A stretch of 64,000 nucleotides of DNA, from the NCBI GenBank assembly GCA_029204225.1, contig CM055109.1, positions 34,918,496 to 34,982,495 of the forward strand, read 5' to 3'. Below, piece after piece: positions 36,561-48,465 of the stretch. A program made the position numbers and the translations under genes. The stretch comes from Diphasiastrum complanatum. Its lineage: Eukaryota; Streptophyta; Lycopodiopsida; Lycopodiales; Lycopodiaceae. Each line of letters begins with the position of its first letter. The stretch's first letter is position 1. The notes under the pieces are model-generated. The model worked only from the letters and a program-made list of their open reading frames with translations. It was not told the DNA's origin and searched no databases.

Positions 36561-39500
36561 CAACAACACAAGTAATGAAGAGCAATGCTTAGCCAAAACT
36601 GAAAAATGTGACACAATAAGCCAATATGTGCTCTACCTACTTACCGAATGCAAGGCACCCCCAAAAGTCAAGATAGGGCCCCTAAACCAAATTAGACCTC
36701 TAAGGACCCACGAGTCAGTACATGACCAAAATTGGGTCCATCACAAATTAAGACAATCTTAACATGGCCTAAATAACTAGATACCCATGGTTACACAAAT
36801 CTCGACCTTTTGGGTCAAAGTAACCTATGTATTAACTTTAGCATGGTCATTTATTTCTAACACCCTCCTTAAATGACAATGCCAAAAACTTAAATCTTCA
36901 CTATGTGATAAAGCCACCACGTGGTATTAAATTTAAAGCTTTGCATAAAGCTTCAAATCTTACTCTAGGCAACGCCTTAGTGAAGAGGTCCGCAATATTA
37001 TCCTCTGCAGGACAATACTCAAGTAAAATGTCGCCATCATGAAGTCTCTCCCGAACAAAGTGATAATGGATCTCGATGTGCTTTGTCCTCGCATGAAAAA
37101 TAGGATTCCGTGCAATGGCAATAGCACTTTGACTATCACTCAAGATAAAAGTGGCTGAGGGCTCGCCAAACTTCATGTCAACAAGTAGTCTTCTCAGCTA
37201 TAAACACTCCGTTGTGGCTGAAAGTATCGCTCTATATTCTACCTCACTAGAAGAAGTAGCAACAGTGGACTGCTTTTTACTTGACCAAGAAATTAAAGAA
37301 TTTCCATAGAAAAAGCAATGTCCACTTGTAGAGCGTCTAGTGTCTTGATCTCCACCCCAATCCGAGTCACTAAAACCAACCAAACATGCATCTTCACAAG
37401 CAAGAAAAATCAGTTCATGACTTCTTGTTCCTTGAAGATATCTAAAGATCCTCTTCAACGCTTTCCAATGTGATGTCATCGAGGCATGCATGAATTGACT
37501 CATGAGTGAGACACTATAAGAAATGTCTGGTCTTGAATTACATAGGTAAATGAGACAGCCAATAGCATGACAATATAAAGTAGTATCAAATGGTTCACCA
37601 CCACCTTGACTACTTAATTTCAGGCCTGTCTCCATGGGTGTAGCAACTGGCTTGCAATCTTCCATTTTGAACCGCTTCAAAATCTGCCCAACGTAGCGTT
37701 CTTGAGAAATGAAAATTCCAGCCCCTTCTTGTACAAATTCAAGACCAACACAAAAGTGCAATAGGCCTAAATCTGAGGTTTCAAAAACCGTACCAAGATC
37801 AAGTACTAAGGCATCAATCTGCTGCTCATTACTTCCCGTAACAATAATATCATCAACATAAAGCAAAATAATGATGATATAATCTGAAGTATGCTTGACA
37901 TAAAGGGTAGATTCGCTAGGACTATTAGTAAACCCACGATCACAAAAATAGGCATGTATCTTTTGATACCATATCCTCGGGGCTTGCTTCAGTCCATAAA
38001 GTGCCTTCTTGAGAAAACTAACTTTATCTTCTTGGCCTTCAACCAAAAAACCAGCAGGTTGTTGAAGGTACACTTCCTCATTGAGATCACCATTGAGGAA
38101 TGTTGTCTTTATGTCAAGTTGCCGCAAACGCCAACCAAAATGGGCAGCCAAAGAGGTTACTACCCTCACGGTAGTCATCCGAGCAGTAGGAGAAAAAGTC
38201 TCCTCATAATCAATCCCCTTTTGCTGAGATAGCCTTTGGCAACAAGCCTTGCCTTGTACCTTTCAATGGTACCATCTGCCTTATACTTGATTTTGTATAC
38301 CCATTTAGAACCAATTGCCTTCTTCCCATGAGGAAGATCAACAAGAACCCATGGTTCTTCATGAATGAGTCATACTCATCTTGCATCACATCCTCCCAAC
38401 ATTTTACTCCCTTGGCCTGCTCATAAAAATCAAGTTCTTCTGCAACGTCTCCATGAGATGTAAGAGTAAAATCTGAAAAATCAGCACAGTCCACTGATTT
38501 TGTAGAGACACGTGTCTTTCCATGATAAAATGAACTTACTTTACTGTCCCGCAAAGTCGACAACAGCCACCGTGGGACTATTTTAGGCTGTCCAACAGCC
38601 ATGTCTCTTCTTGCAATTTGTTGTCCAAGATTTTCCGACACTGCACTTGGCTGTCCAAGATCTTCCAAAACTGGTCCTTGCTGTCCAACAGTTCCTGCAG
38701 GCTGATTTTGAGCAACAATGGGCGGTTCTTAATGAACATTAGGCTCTAAACTTGATGAGGTGTTGGGTAGTTAGAAACTGGTTGATTGCTGTACCTTGCT
38801 CATTACTAGCTTCAAACTCTTGCTCCAAAGTAGCAAGTGAAGCACTAGTATCAATTCCTACCCTCCTCTTTCGCAAGCTTCTTCTAACAATCCTTGATGA
38901 AGTGCCCATACTTCTTGCAATAATGACACTTCCCTTTCTTCTTTTGAGTGTTGACATTTTGACCTCCGATGGGCTTTTGCTCATCCTTGGAAGGAGGCTT
39001 CCCCTTTCCTTTTGACTTGCCTTTGCCCTTGCCTTTCATGAAGAAAGCTTGATCTTGTTGAGTGTCACTCGCAAAATTTTGCCTCGATTGCTCCTCTTGA
39101 AGAAGCAGCCCAACAAGTTCATCAAAGGAGAGTTGATGTCCTAAGAGAGATACTCAAAGATGAAACAAATGGAAGATAAGAGGAAGGTATTGAGTCGAGA
39201 GTTATGGAAACAAATTGAGCATCCTCAATTATCTCATCAATATTGAGAAGCTCCTCACGAAGATCCTTGATCTTCGTCAAGTGATTGGTCACTTGATCCC
39301 CTTCTTGCATCTTCAACAAAGAAAGTTGATTTCTAAGATACACCACTCTTGCTGGATTTTTGACTCTATACATAGTATAAAGTGTATCCCACGCACTTTT
39401 AGATGTCTTACAAGACCTAATATGAGGTAAGATAGATCTCTTCACAGCTAGAGCAACCATAGAATGTGCTTGTGCATGCCTTCTATCCCACTTCGTTTGT

Positions 39501-42500
39501 TCTTCTGAAGATGTAGAAGATGATGTTGATGATGATGATCCACGAGGTGTAGAAGGTGCCAAAGAAGGAGGCCTTTCCTCATCACCATTGACCAGATCCC
39601 ACAGCCCTTTCTGTAATAGATCCTAACACCACAGTAGGGCAAACACTAACTAATCCGCCCAACCTTGCCTACTCCCTGATATGGAGCAAGCCCCTCCTAG
39701 CCCAGTGTGAGGCCTGGTAGCATGCATACTGCCAAGTGTCGGCCACGTGGCACTGACGTAGCCAACTGCACGTCGGGACCCAATGTGGGGCCCTATCCTG
39801 CTGACATGGTCCCTAGGCTGTGTTAGGCCCGCCATGGCTATGGACCGTGTCGGGGCACACTACTCACACTGTCTTGCCCTGTTGGTCGTGTACGCTGGAC
39901 ACGACCCTGACTGTGGTATCTAACCTCCTGTGTTCTCTACGATTCGGCACTGGTCACGTGCTCGTAACACTCCCTCCCCCTTAAGAACCGTCTTGGTCCT
40001 CTAAGACAAAGTCTGGAAAAATCTTGCGAAGGACGCTGCCTCTTTCCCAAGTGGCATTCTCAACAGGCTGATCATTCCACTTGACTAGATATTCTCGGTA
40101 TAGAGTATGACGAGTCTGCGTCTCTCTACTATCAAGAATCTCCTCTGGTTCATGTGGAGGTTGCTGAGAATCCAATGGGAGAACTAGATCACTGTCTCCT
40201 ACCAGATTTTTTGATCTGGCTAAGGCTTTTCGTAATTGACTTACATAAAAGACTGGAAAAACCTTACTACTGTGTGGGAGTTTTAGTTCATAGGTGACCT
40301 CGCCTAGTCTCCTATTGATGGTAAAAGGACCACAATACCTAGGAGACAACTTAGCACACACTCCTAATTTGAGGGTTTTAGAGTCAACTGGGACTCTCAA
40401 GTAGACTTTCTCACTAGCGGAGAACTGCACATCCCGTCTGTGTGGATCTGCATAATGCCTGGCTCGATCCTGGGACTGCCTAATGCTACGCTTAGCATGT
40501 TCTATCATCTGGTTTAGGTCCTCTAAAAAGTTTTTGGCTGCTTCAACTTTTTCTTGTTTAAACCCTACAACTGTGGGTGAGCGTGGCTGAAAACCGTACA
40601 TCAGCATAAATGGGCTATATCCTGTAGCTGAATGTTTGGTACTATTATAAGCAAACTCTAATATCGAGAGATACTTAGTCTGCTTCTTGCTGACGTATGC
40701 ACGAAGCATATCCTCCAGCACTTGATTTACCCTCTCTGTTTGACCGTCCGTCTGTGGATGGTCGGTGGTACTCATATTAAGTTTAATATGGAGCTGATGG
40801 AATACTGCCCTCCAAAAATTTCCATTAAACTTATTGTCCCGGTCGCTGACTATGCTGGAAGGTAGACCGTACAATTTAAATAGCCCGTCTACAAACAACC
40901 TCGCTAACTCTGGAGCTCTAACGGTTGTTTTGGTCGGAATAAAATGAGCTATTTTGGTCAGACGGTCAACTGTGACCCATATAGCGTCATTACCCTTTTG
41001 GGTTTTAGGCAGGCCTACTATAAAATCCATGGAGATACTCTCCCATTTACCGGCTGGTATTTCTAAGGGCTGCAACAACCCTCCTGCCTTTAAACGCTCT
41101 GCTTTGTTTACTTGACATTTCTGGCAACTGGTAACATACTGTTGGACGTCCTTTTTCACACAAGGCCAGAAAAACTGCCTACGAAGAAGCTCATAGGTCT
41201 TCTGTATGCCTGGGTGTCCCGCACTAGGATTGTCATGACATTCATATAGGACCTGCTGCCTATAATCCTCTGAATTGGGGACACATACTCTATCTCTATA
41301 GAGCAAGTACTCATCCTGAATGGAATATTGTTTCCATTTGAATCCTTGAGTCAACTGACCCTCGACCACTGGGGTTTGCTTGGGTAATACAGGCTCAGAA
41401 TCCTCAACGTCATCTGACGACGTATACTCGAACTCATCATCATCCTCAACGGAAGCTGCCGTATTCTTGGATGAACTGGCACCAGCCCCGGGAACTGGTT
41501 CTGGAGTCTGTAATTGTCTGCTCTGGACTGAGTTCCAGATAGTAGAGAAGAATGCATCATGTTGGCATTTCCCTCTCAAGGACTCGAGTAACTCATTACG
41601 AATCTGAATAAAGCTCAGCTCGTTTATCATAGGCATTCTGCTAAGGGCATCTGCTACTGTATTGAATTTCCCCCATCTATATCTGATAGACATATCAAAC
41701 TCTTGCATCAACTCTGCCCAACGAGCTTTCCGACCTCTAAGCTCAGGTTGATTGCAAAGGTATCTGAGACTTTCATGGTCTGTCAGGACCTCAAAGTTGG
41801 CACCATACAAATAATGCCTCCAAGTCTTAAGGGCATGGACTATAGAAAAGAGTTCCTTTTCATAGGCACTGTACCTAGTCTGAGCTGGCTCGAGTTTTTT
41901 ACTCTCGAACGCAACTGGTCGTCCACTCTGAGTTAGTACAGCACCAACTGCAAAGTCGCTAGCATCTGTTTCGACCACAAATGGCTAATTGGGGTCGACG
42001 ACTTTTAAAACTGGTGCTGTAGCTAAGGCTGTTTTGAGAGCATCAAAGCTCTCCTGCTGTGCGGACTCCCAAATGAACTCCTTTCCCTTCCCCTTAAGAA
42101 GATTTGTCATGGGAACTGCTATCTGAGCATATTCCTTGACAAATCGTCTGTAATATCCCGCCAAACCAAGAAAGATCTGAAGTTCCAAAATATTCTAAAG
42201 TCTTAGCCAACTGAGTATGGCTTTAACCTTATTCGGGTCCATTTTAATCCCATCTGACGAGATAATATGGCCCAAATATGCTACTTCTTCTACGAAGAAT
42301 TCACACTTGGATTCTTTAGCATAAAGCTTATGCTTTCTGAGCAGTCGAAACACCTTTCTGAGATGTTTTAGATGCTCCTTCCTCGTTTTGCTATAGACGA
42401 GGATGTCATCTAAAAATACGACTACAAACTTACCCAAGTATGGTCTAAGGACACTGTTCATCAAGGTCATAAAGGTAGCTGGAGCATTTGTGAGCCCAAA

Positions 42501-45500
42501 TGGCATCACCTTAAACTCATAATGACCGTGACGAGTCCTAAAAGCTGTTTTCGAGACATCTTCCAATTTTATACGGACTTGATGATATCCCGATCTAAAG
42601 TCTATTTTACTGACAAATTTAGCCCCGTCGAGTTGATCAAACAACTCGTCTGCCCGAGGCATAGGATACTTATTCTTTATTGTGACTTTATTGAGGGCTC
42701 TGTAATCTACGCAAAGACGCATAGACCCCTCTTTGTTTTTCACCAAAAGGACTGGTGAGGCCCATGGTGAACTACTGGTCTGAATTTGGCCTTTCCCAAG
42801 ATAATCTGTTAACTGCCTAGTTATTTCTTCATCCTCTGTTCGGCTGATCCGATACGGAGGTTTAGAAACAGGTGTTGTACCTGGTACTAGGTTTATTACA
42901 TGATCTACCATTATGAACAATCTTAAGGCACTAAAGTACTCAAGAACAATTACCGCAAGGATTGCAAATGAAATGGACAATTGGTTGCAAAAGTGGAAAG
43001 TATTTTTAAATGTGTGACATTGCCAAAAATGAGGAGAAGTTCTAAGGCCAAATTGTTATATAAGGGCAACTCAAAGATGTTGGAGGAATATTGAGAAAGA
43101 CAGATTAGTTCAGCACTCTTGAAAGCTATCCATTTAGATTTTACTTCAAAAAAGGTGCCCAAAAAATGGAGTACTTAAGTCACAATGGACTACTTTGAAG
43201 CAATTGGTAGTCACAACACAAAAGTATGCAAATAGATAGATATGATTGTAGACAAGCAGTAAAAGCTTTAATAGAAAATTGAACGTAAATTGAACTTTAC
43301 TAGGGCCTTATTTATTTGGACCCGTGAGACATTATCTACAACATGGTGCCATATATTACATGAAAATTGGGTTTGGTCGAGTACTAGGTCCCTCAGAACC
43401 ACTCTTTGTAGCCACCCACTTGGTGCTCTGGACCCCCCTAGGAATGGTACGCGAGAGAACACAAGACACCCAACCATTTCACTTTATATTTGGTCCTTTA
43501 CATCTCCATCACTTACTTAGGGGATATTGAGGACCTCTCACGTGACACACTAGTGTGTAGCTTGATCTGCCAACAATTATTATTTATGGGCTCTTGCCCT
43601 TGGGTCCCTGAGTTGTTTCATATGCTTTCTATCGAGTCTTATCCACTGGCGGAAACAAGGCGCATAGAAAAATCGTGTCATGATTATGTGTGCCCTAACC
43701 CTGTTAGAAAGCTTGGGAGCCGCTCAAATGGGTTTCAAAATACTACACATAAGGTAACCCCCAATCGTTTGGCAATTGATTATTTTGGAGTCATTGAGAG
43801 TTAATAAATGGAGACTGTTTTTGTAGTCATCCTTTGTAGGAGGAGATTTGATTCATTTTTTGCTTAGCTTGTTTACGTACATGAAGAAATTGTTGTTCAA
43901 AATTGATACATCAATTTTAATTTGTTGTTCACTATTTGCCTTGTGCATCTTTGTGATGAACTGCTCTGAAGGCTAAGAGGAACTTTTTCTTGCAAAGAAA
44001 ACACATTATCCAATGTGAAGGACACATTTTGAAACTTGTACTACACATTTTTCAGCTTGCTGGAGAAATTCTCATCCTCCAAGTAGGGGATTTCTGCATC
44101 ACTTCTACCAAAGGTTGGCTTTCTAGAAGCTTCAGCCTATAGATTTCTTGTTTCTTGAAGGTCGAAAAATGGAGGTTGAAAGCGCCTGAAATCATCCTCT
44201 GAAAGATTGGAAAGGCAATCATGGGATCTTCAACCTAGCAACTTGTAAGGGAACCTGTCATTGGGCAGTATCTACTCATTTTCATACGTCTATCGTCAAT
44301 GCCCTAGCATTCGAGAATCTTGAGCCACAACTCATGATGTAGTCACTTTATTACACCAAGTATAAGCCCTTGTAGACAAATGTGTATACCAAAGCATTCC
44401 TATTGAAAACATTAAGTGCAACTATCATGACTATTTATCATGGTTAGGCATGGTTTAGCCCATAGTTGCACTGCGTTTCTGGAAACGCGGTCAAAAATGC
44501 AGTTCAGAAACGCGTTTCTGGATTCTGGGAGCGTTTCTCAAAAACATGGGTTTTTTTTTTTGTGTGGGTAATATGGGTATCAAATGAAAGCTCTAATTAA
44601 GGCCATTATTTTTATGTACGTTGCCGAGCATTTCTAATACAATTCAGTCAAGTTTAGGTGCATTAATCCATGTTGGATTCTATCAAGGATAAAAATTCAA
44701 AACTAACCTCAAGCCTGTTCGTTACGATCAGAGTTGTCTCTAGTGGGACAGAGACAAAGACAGAGACCTGTAGAGCAATTGAACCTCGCTTTTTGCTTCA
44801 GGGGGCGCTTCCCCGCAATCCCCCCGCCAGGGGGGCCCTAGGTGGACCCCCCGGCAACAATAAAATGGGGGTCCAAATGCGTGCCGATAAGGGCCCAATA
44901 TTTATGCCCCCAACTGTATGCACATTGCACTCACATCCATAGAGTTGATAGCCCAAAGTGTAGCATTAACAATTACTGAGAACCAGAGCAAATAACAACC
45001 AAATAGCTACTGAAAATAAGATCTGTTTGTGCCCTATCTACTGCACTTCTGGGAGGCAAAACGTTGGTTTGACCATTGCTCCCCTAAAAAAATTTCAGCC
45101 ATAAGCTATTTTTCCAAAACAAAAAAAAAAATTAGCACATTTTGGCTAAAGAACGTGTTTGCCCAGAAACGTGTTTCGGTGCAACTATGGTTTAGCCTAT
45201 GCAACTAGTGTTAAGGTCAGATTTTTGGTTTAAATTAAATTGAATAGCATGACTTAGTTGATCTAGTTCATATCAATTGCATGGAGCATGCAAAGGCGAA
45301 AGTAAATTTTATAAATTGAAGAATTAGCATTAGTCAACATGGTAAAGAATCATTCAAGATGTCTCTAGGTGGGCCGAGTTGCCAAAGGGGATCTTTCACA
45401 ATATAGGTACGGGTCATAGGTTCGTTGGATGGCAGGATCAATTAGGCATCACATATGACAATTTTTTCTTGTATTGGCTTCAAGAAGCTTAATTTTGGTA

Positions 45501-48441
45501 ATATCCATAATAATTCGCACAAGAACATATATGGTTTGATGTGATGCTTGATTCCTCCTCTGTTATGTTTGATTGTGTGTTCATCCAAAGCATAGGTGTG
45601 ATAGCCCTATTCAATCACCAAGTTTATTCAACATGACATCAGAGCTCATGGTTATGTATTGAGAGTTAGCCTGAATAGGATCTTCAAGAGAACGATTAGG
45701 TTTGCAAGCGAGATTATTTTCAACATGTGTTCTTTCCGATATTATCCTCTCTTACAAGGATTATTCTCCTCTCTAATCCATATCTCTATATAGTACCATC
45801 ACCATGGGTCTAATACCAATGGACGGCCCCACTTCAATGATCAAACAAACACACCAAAGTTCCCCACGGCACATGTGTCGTGGGGTCTGAGTGTCGTGGC
45901 AAGTGTCGTACCACGGCACGTGTGCCGTGGTACGGCTCCTTTTTTTTTTTTTACTTGAAAAGGGGCATTTTATGGTCTTTTTAATAAAAAAAAGAAAAAA
46001 GTTATGTAGGTGCCGTGGGTGCCGTGGCACTGAAAAGCCACGGCACCTGTACGGCACCTACGGCGCATGTGCCGTACCAGGTGCCGTAACACGGCACCCG
46101 GAAGTTTGAAACACACGCACACGCACACGCACATTAACTCTCTTCAGCATTCAACATGGAGCGAGACATTCACACACACAAGAGAGAGAAACCCAATGAG
46201 TTCTTCTACATTATAGATTGACCAAATGAGTGAGATGATACAAAGAATATAGTAAGGGTGTGCCCCTTTAAAGTTTAGTAGATACTTAAGTTTAAAAAAA
46301 AAGAGTAACTTGATGAAAATACCCTTAACAAAGTAAATAGGACCCTTGGGTCCAACTTCTATAAACATAAAATAATCGAATGTCTGAGCTCCAAACATTG
46401 GCCTAAATAGTAAATTCAGTCATTAATTTCTAACAAGAGGCTCAAACGTCGGCTTCTTTGTAGGAAGCTCTATGAATTATCACACTCAAGCTCATTGTTG
46501 ATTGCACAATGATTGTAGTTGGAAGGTTGTGTTATGATCATCATTTGTTGTTCATTAGTTTTCTGTGATAGACGATATAATGTATAGTTCATAGTTGCAT
46601 TGTCATCATGTTTTCAGCATCCTACTTTAAGATCTATCCCTCCATTCACAAGTTCGTTATCGACTCCTACAACTATGGTTGAGAGACAAGACAAGTACCT
46701 CTTGATGGAAATCAAATGTTGACATTTTTCACACAAACCATGCGACTTTGTTTGATGTTGTAGCCTGTTTTTGGCATCTCTTTCTACAAAAAACCTACTC
46801 CACATGTAACATATGCATTATTGTCATCTTTTATATGACATGGGCATTTTGTGAAACCTTTTTTAGCACATGCATTTTTGTCCTCTTCCATTTGGCATTT
46901 CTGCTCCATGGCTATTCCTTCAAATTTTTGATAAACATTAACAAAATATTCATGTCAATAGGAGGGAGTTATAGAAGATTATAAATAGAAATCTCAAAAG
47001 CTATGGCACCTTTATCTTGTGATCTATTTCCATCCTCATATTAAATGCCATATATATTACCTCATGCAATATAACTACTTTATACACGTGCTCTGATCCT
47101 CTGATCACAATACAAGTAGCAATCTGTTGGAACTTGGCAACTAATGCTCCTAAAAAGGAACTGATATACCTCTTACAAAGAAAGGCATTGCCGACAATTT
47201 CTTGAATTAAAAAATGTGATTGCCTAAGATTAGATATTGAATATATATTCTTAATACCTTATAAACAATATATAGAAGTTAATTTAAGGATAATAACAGC
47301 ACGTACAAGAAGTACGTGCAGTTTTCAACTCCATGGAGTGAACCTACAAAGGGTTATTCTATCAAAATCATCATGGTTAGTCATTAATAGCCAGAGGTTG
47401 GTGCATTTAAACTGTATATGCAAGTTTCACAGAGTTTTTTCCTTATCAACGTATGGGCAGAAGATAGACGTTGAATCAAACTTTGTTCAGTATATGGCTG
47501 TTGGTCTGTAAAGTGTGGATACAAGAATGAACCCCAAATGGAAGATCCTGGTTGCTTTTGTTCAAATTACATGAGAGGTCCAACTAGTTATTAATCCTTC
47601 ATGCTGGACCTGTGCCGAGACTAGAGTGCAGAATTGAACACCCAATGCTCTAATTTTAACCAGCAATCATTAGTACCTACTTTTAGGAGCTCCTAACTCG
47701 ACGAGCAATATCTCAGCAATATACACTGTGTTTATAATGGTAACGACGGGTCTGCCTCCAAGACTTGTGTGTGTTTGTTATTTATGTACATGTGTGACTT
47801 ACTAATCATGTCAGCTTCTTCCTCCTCTTCAGGACCAAAGTCGAGTTGCTCTCGATAATCAGACAACCCCGCTGTGTTCTCCCAACCAAGCCTCATGTAA
47901 CCTCTGAATTGTGCGGATTGTGTGTAATCAATAGACATCTGCACATCAGCATAAGAAGCAAACATTACCAGCTCCTCAAAATTTTCCGAAGCAACTAGCA
48001 GCTCAACACATGGATGAGGCCCCTGAACAATTAATCGATTACCGGGAATTTTTTAACAACGTCCTTTGAAAAACATGAGCAAGTTACACACATTTCTAAC
48101 AGGCAAAAATCTGAAGCTCATTTGACCTTGGTGTCAAGAGATGAAGTGAAGAATTTGCGCGCCAGCTGAAGCATATCATCACAGAGATGCTGCGGCACAC
48201 TATGATTTTGTAGATAGAAAAAACCAGTAGTTCGGCATTGCACATGCAGCTGAGTCACAAAATCCTTGAGCTTGTGTGGATCGCCACTGTAATAGGCCGA
48301 CATATCCAGAACTTTAACTCCACATTCATTGCTTTCTGCTCTGTCAATCCCCCCTGCATTCATTCCCATGGATGATGGTGATGCTGCTGCTGCTGCTGCT
48401 GCTGCTATACTACGCGACGCAGCAGCGACTCCGAAAACCAT
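29539..48441 (-). CDS. 2-oxoglutarate/Fe(II)-dependent oxygenase, five exons
   Basis: Splice model on the minus strand: exons 48441-48127, 47938-47803, 32112-31886, 31537-31412 and 30006-29539, all frames joining to 423 aa. It belongs to the isopenicillin-N-synthase-like 2OG oxygenases, soluble enzymes that couple 2-oxoglutarate decarboxylation to substrate oxidation; the substrate cannot be inferred. Exon 1 has an Ala run coded by GCN repeats, then the DIOX_N region ([15 protein letters not shown]). Exon 2 holds [14 protein letters not shown] and [15 protein letters not shown]; exon 3 [10 protein letters not shown]. Exon 4 has the iron ligands in [10 protein letters not shown]; exon 5 has the distal His in TMHRVVNC and the 2OG-binding SRYSVPFF. 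All catalytic residues are present. Intron 2 is about 15.7 kb and full of transposons. Intron 4 needs a GC donor (CAG|GCATGG) to keep frame. Promoter-proximal telo-box at 48456. Confidence 0.9.
30007..31411 (-). other. Dioxygenase intron 4, GC-AG type, with (CT)n
   Basis: Exon 4 must end in phase 0 after GGTCTTCAG to join exon 5 at GCACTGTCA (giving the conserved GGLQALSKDG). The intron then begins GCATGG. The only nearby GT (GTTAAG) leaves phase 2, which no acceptor near exon 5 fits. The 3' end carries (CT)23 on the plus strand at 30023-30068, that is a GA tract on the transcript, then TGATTTTTTGATGCAG. Confidence 0.7.
30023..30068. repeat. (CT)23 microsatellite
   Basis: Uninterrupted CT repeats starting 17 bp from exon 5 of the dioxygenase gene; read on the transcript strand it is a GA tract close to the splice acceptor. 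Confidence 0.98.
33344..33791 (+). mobile_element. Gypsy 5' LTR, 448 bp
   Basis: Begins TGTTAGGGACCC and ends GAGTTGTAACA, giving a perfect 5-bp terminal inverted repeat TGTTA/TAACA. Two bases later TGGTATCAGAG (33794-33804) is a PBS. The 3' LTR is not in the window, so length comparison is impossible. Confidence 0.8.
34550..36416 (+). pseudogene. Ty3/gypsy gag-PR-RT relic, cut by copia LTR
   Basis: Gag at 34550-35096 with one frameshift ([47 protein letters not shown]). Protease region 35241-35654 ([26 protein letters not shown]) is frameshifted right at the DGS active site. RT 35697-36416 follows ([59 protein letters not shown]) with stops. It ends after AKESKCVF, where the copia LTR starts at 36417. 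The 5' LTR and PBS are at 33344-33804; a 750-bp leader lies between. RNase H and integrase were not found on the far side of the copia. Confidence 0.88.
36417..36862 (-). mobile_element. Copia 3' LTR, ~446 bp, with GA microsatellite
   Basis: On the minus strand the polypurine tract AAGGAGGG is followed by TGTTAGAAATAAATGACC, fixing the edge at 36862. The other edge is taken at TGAAGG (36417, minus-strand ...CCTTCA), exactly where gypsy RT homology stops. (AG)n fills 36507-36557. Confidence 0.7.
36863..39610 (-). pseudogene. Copia element lacking protease and integrase
   Basis: From 39610 on the minus strand: gag fragment (KGLWDLVNG, then [30 protein letters not shown]), a CCHC knuckle near 38930 ([14 protein letters not shown]), then directly a pre-RT linker ([16 protein letters not shown]) and RT ([54 protein letters not shown]) and RNase H ([42 protein letters not shown]) to a stop at 36901. 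Protease and integrase are missing between 38984 and 38720. One stop interrupts RNase H at about 37198. The gag N-terminus is cut by the gypsy LTR at 39611. Confidence 0.9.
39611..39969 (-). mobile_element. Gypsy 3' LTR, 359 bp
   Basis: Polypurine tract AAGGGGGAGGGAG (plus 39970-39982 region) is followed on the minus strand by TGTTACGAGCACGTGACC. The far end is ...GGATCTATTACA at 39611, where copia gag resumes. TG/CA ends with TGTTA/TTACA near-inverted repeat. Confidence 0.75.
39981..42912 (-). pseudogene. Chromodomain Ty3/gypsy RT-RH-INT, 5' truncated
   Basis: Minus strand from about 42912: RT ([59 protein letters not shown]), frameshift/stops at about 42190 and 41980, RNase H ([18 protein letters not shown]), integrase zinc finger ([25 protein letters not shown]), core ([39 protein letters not shown]) and chromodomain ([19 protein letters not shown]), stop at 39981. 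Gag and protease are absent. It lies inside the copia gag and is flanked on the left by its 3' LTR. Only two or three disruptions over 2.9 kb. Confidence 0.92.
42913..44452. other. No recognisable gene (intron 2 sequence)
   Basis: The expected remainders of the interrupted gypsy (gag, protease, 5' LTR) and of the interrupted copia and first gypsy are not found here. Small ORFs at 43268-43804 overlap on both strands and look fortuitous. Confidence 0.4.
44461..45189. mobile_element. hAT-type MITE, 729 bp, TSD GTTTAGCC
   Basis: Ends are an 11-bp perfect inverted repeat CATAGTTGCAC...GTGCAACTATG, flanked by the 8-bp direct repeat GTTTAGCC at 44453-44460 and 45190-45197. Eight-bp duplications and a CA..GTTGCA-type end point to hAT. 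Subterminal palindromes built on CGTTTCTGG/GAAACGCGTTTC occur near both ends. The interior has a very GC-rich stretch (about 44805-44865) and no transposase, so it is non-autonomous. It sits in intron 2 of the dioxygenase gene. Confidence 0.88.
45855..46108. mobile_element. hAT-type MITE, 254 bp, TSD AAACACAC
   Basis: Ends CAAAGTTCC...GGAAGTTTG form a 9-bp imperfect inverted repeat (one mismatch). It is flanked by AAACACAC at 45847-45854 and 46109-46116. The body carries at least ten copies in both orientations of GTGCCGTGGCAC-like words around a central T/A-rich core, as expected of hAT subterminal repeats. Caution: the right flank is a CA-rich simple repeat, which could produce the 8-bp match by chance. 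Confidence 0.75.
46117..47730. other. Intron 2 sequence without features
   Basis: AT-rich. No transposon ends, protein domain or RNA gene recognised. Confidence 0.4.
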
Positions 48442-48455
48442 CGCGTTGTCACGAG

Positions 48456-48465
48456 ATTAGGGTTT
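48456..48465 (-). promoter_or_regulatory. Telo-box (AAACCCTAAT) upstream of dioxygenase ATG
   Basis: AAACCCTAAT on the minus strand, 15 nt upstream of the start codon at 48441. In plants this motif is often found near transcription starts of genes active in growing tissue. Whether it lies in the 5' UTR cannot be told from sequence. Confidence 0.5.

Larger units (their letters stand above)
32113..47802 (-). other. Dioxygenase intron 2, ~15.7 kb, transposon-filled
   Basis: Donor GTAAGT follows exon 2 (ATGATTA|GTAAGT) and acceptor TTATGCAG precedes exon 3 (AT GGG AGA). Phase 1 is preserved and the join reads [17 protein letters not shown]. Contents in plus order: gypsy 33344-36416, copia 36417-39610, gypsy 39611-42912, hAT MITEs at 44461 and 45855. 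42913-44452, 46117-47730 and 32120-33340 contain nothing I recognise. Confidence 0.85.
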
